A program made the position numbers and the translations under genes. From assembly GCF_004193775.1 (NCBI RefSeq), contig NC_041016.1, positions 47,182,767 to 47,246,766 of the forward strand: a stretch of DNA of 64,000 nucleotides, given 5' to 3'. This stretch comes from Glycine soja (lineage: Eukaryota; Streptophyta; Magnoliopsida; Fabales; Fabaceae). Positions 61,531 through 64,000 of this stretch are shown in pieces (the first letter of the stretch is position 1; every line of letters starts with the position of its first letter). The notes beneath the pieces are model-generated. The model searched no databases. It was not told where the DNA came from and saw nothing but the letters and a program-made list of their open reading frames with translations.

Positions 61531-63976
61531 ATGAATTTAATGGAGGTTTCGATCTTACATCATGTGGGGATCGTGCTTGTTGGGCTATGGATTCTCTCTG
61601 CATTCAACTGGTGTCACACGGTTGCTTATTTTGTGGCTTTGATCTATCTTTTTCTGGTAAGGATCATGGTTGGAGTTTTACCAACTTTTGGATACTTTTT
61701 TTTTTGTGCCTTTTATCTTTGTTTTTTTTTCTTTTTTTGATTGAATAGTTGGTGATGGGGAAAAGAAAGAAAAAATGGCCGGGGGGGGGGGGGGGGGTGT
61801 TGGAAATGGAAAAAAGATTGGAATATTATTGTGTTTCTGACTTTGATGTTTTTATTTTTTTTCTTTGGGAAGGTTCATGAGCGTTATGTTACGAGGCTGC
61901 GGAGGAAGTTGCAGTTTGAGGAGTGGAAGCAAGCTAATCAAAGAAGGGTAATGCTGCTGGTTTTAGTGTGGTTATTTGATTTTGTGGATCATGAAAAGTA
62001 AATCAAATGAACTGTAGTCAATGAAAAAAAAACTGCTAATGAGTAAATTCCTCTTTGAAGTTAGTCCAAGATTCTTTTCTTTATGCTCTTTGAAAACAAT
62101 GTTTTTCATTTGATGATGAAAATAAAATTATATGGCTTAATTAAAGGAGGATGAAATGACTAAAACTAAGAGAATAAGAAAAAATACGCTCCAGTAGGAA
62201 ATTAATGTATTAATATGTATTTTATGTTTTTTTTTTCTATTGTAAGTTAATTTTCAGTTCTTTGATTATCTTTCATTTTATCACTGCAAGTTTAAATTTT
62301 GAGATGCCATATTCTAATGGCCAAGGATTCTGCTATGATGATTTACTGATACATCTTGGATAATGTCTTGTGCTTCAGGTGCTTTCAGATTCTGAAACAG
62401 TCCGGTGGTTGAACCATGCAGTTGAAAACATATGGCCCATATGCATGGAACAGATTACCTCTCAAAAGATATTGTTCCCTATAATACCATGGTTCTTAGA
62501 GAAGTACAAACCTTGGACTGCTGTATGATTCGTACTGTTCGGTTATTTGTCTTTGATTGTGCTTGATCAAACAATATGAATTTCAACCATTTTCTTAATT
62601 ATTTTATATGAATTTCATATATCAAGAAAGATGCAGTTTTTAACTCTTTTGGTCCATTATATGTTTTAGTTATTTTTATGTTTGTGTGAATATAAAATTG
62701 TCATTTCAACTTCTGGTATGATCAAATATTGACATCTGTGTACTGTATTTGCAGAAAGAAGCTGTTGTTCAGCACCTATACTTGGGAAGAAACCCACCTT
62801 TGATTACTGAAGTCCGCGTTCTTCGCCAGAGTGATGATGATCACTTGGTATGTGAAATTTTAAAGCAGCATACCAAGGGATTGTGTTGTTCTGCATCTGT
62901 GAATGAAATTTTGTTCATTTTGATTTATACATTACCGTGTCGTTCATGTAGGTTCTGGAGTTAGGATTGAATTTTCTCACGGCTGATGATATGAGTGCTA
63001 TACTTGCTGTGAAACTAAGAAAAAGGTTGGGCTTTGGAATGTGGGCAAAACTGCACATTACAGGAATGCATGTTGAAGGGAAGGTATGACAATGGAATTT
63101 TGATTTTACAGTGACACATTTGTTGAATATTAAATTCTTTTTTCTATATTTACTCAATAAAAGTTCATGGATACAAGCTTGGATTCAGGGATGTGCATGC
63201 GCCGATTTTTTTTAAAGGGAAATTCATAATATTCTCACATGTTATTTGATTCTTAGAAATGATCTTTTGTTGGAAGAAAGAGATGATGATGGTGTATTGA
63301 GTGGGGTGGTGTTGCATTTTGTTAGTTAACATTAAAATAATTTACTAATTCTAATTTTAATTTAGTGTTATTATCATTAGGAATGATGTTGTATTGAGTG
63401 GGGAATAAAACAAATTTATTAAATTATTATGTTATTATCATTAGTAATATTATTTTATTTGTCTATTCTGTAGGTCTTAGTTGGGGTAAAGTTTCTCCCG
63501 ACATGGCCTTTTATTGGCCGTTTGCGTGTATGCTTTGTTGAACCTCCATATTTTCAAATGACTGTCAAACCTTTGTTTACTCATGGGCTTGATATGACTG
63601 AACTTCCAGGCATTGCTGGGTGGCTAGTAAGTATACCTTGATTTTAGGCAAAATGTGTGTTCATTTTTATTTGCTCATGCTGTAAGTAATTTGTGTTATC
63701 TTATCTTTTATCAGGATAAGCTGCTGTCTATTGCTTTTGAACAGACCCTTGTTGAGGTGAAGTTTGTTCTCTGTTTCATTCCCATCTTGTTAGTTTTGGA
63801 TATTTTACTAATGTTGGCTTCTTGGGGTATTGAAATGATGGGACAAAAATATCAAATGATGGGCTATTAGAAACTGTTGTAGCCTTTTAATTATTTTCCT
63901 ATATTTACATGTTTGGAATTTTTGCAGCCCAATATGCTGGTTGTTGATGTTGAGAAATTTGTTTCACCACAGCAAG
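61531..63976 (+). CDS. NTMC2T6-type synaptotagmin-like protein (SMP and C2), 5' part
   Basis: Eight exons with GT-AG borders keep one frame: 61531-61656, 61873-61947, 62379-62522, 62755-62847, 62952-63083, 63474-63626, 63715-63756 and 63928-63976. The gene continues past the window. The N-terminus is a hydrophobic segment (residues about 8-40, ILHHVGIVLVGLWILSAFN) that would anchor it in the ER. Then come RRKLQFEEWKQANQRR and the start of an SMP lipid-transfer domain (VRWLNHAVENIWPICMEQI, HLYLGRNPPLITEVRVLRQ, LELGLNFLTADDMSAILAVK, GKVLVGVKFLPTWPFIGRL, PPYFQMTVKPLF, LPGIAGWLDKLLSIAFEQ). The order and exon junctions fit the Arabidopsis At1g53590/NTMC2T6 group, ER-membrane contact-site proteins whose C2 domain would lie downstream. 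Start at 61531 or 61540; the latter better fits relatives. No lesion was seen. Confidence 0.92.
61781..61797. repeat. G17 homopolymer in intron 1
   Basis: Seventeen consecutive G on the coding strand inside intron 1 of the NTMC2T6-like gene (61657-61872). Confidence 0.97.
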
Positions 63977-64000
63977 GTAAATATATATCATGCTTTTCAT

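Overview
The window is nuclear DNA of a flowering plant, almost certainly a dicot and probably a legume (Glycine-like). The grounds are genes split by GT-AG introns, plant-type transposons, a nuclear copy of plastid DNA (psaB and rpl32 pieces) and long arrays related to the plant telomere motif TTTAGGG. The legume call is an inference from the general look of the elements. No bacterial feature, tRNA or rRNA gene was recognised.

Layout. 1-8642 is the right part of a Mutator-like element (MULE) that begins outside the window. It holds 4.5 kb of degenerate telomere-like repeats and an apparently intact four-exon plant mobile domain (PMD) gene on the minus strand, with a 5' leader intron and a TATA box, and ends in a GC-rich terminal repeat. 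9796-10640 is a plastid-derived patch joining psaB to rpl32. 10646-22597 is a Ty3/gypsy element with two 575-bp LTRs; inside it 3,478 bp of gag-pol are duplicated in tandem, and the tail of another element of the same family lies in front. 22600-28271 has no gene I can support, only unclassified repeats.

28272-41684 is a persulfide dioxygenase (ETHE1-like) gene on the minus strand that has died. A Ty1/copia element (28772-33605, target duplication ACTTT) sits in its fourth intron. A Ty3/gypsy element (36217-41567, target duplication GGTTG) splits the 5' coding region. Splice sites are lost, one exon carries a stop, and the last exon was not found. 42900-45840 is a CACTA deletion derivative. 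45840-50545 is AT-rich and empty.

50556-60114 is a complete second MULE with 250-bp terminal inverted repeats and a 10-bp target duplication. It carries a mudrA transposase gene (+) and a PMD gene (-) tail to tail with a telomere-like array between them; both genes are broken by stops. 61531 to the window end is the first eight exons of an intact NTMC2T6-type gene (synaptotagmin-like, SMP plus C2) on the plus strand. It is the only ordinary host gene here that looks functional.

The most unusual content is the repeated MULE module: a PMD gene with a telomere-like array at its 3' side, seen in two diverged elements, with the array in opposite orientation in each. One of the two PMD genes is still open from start to stop.
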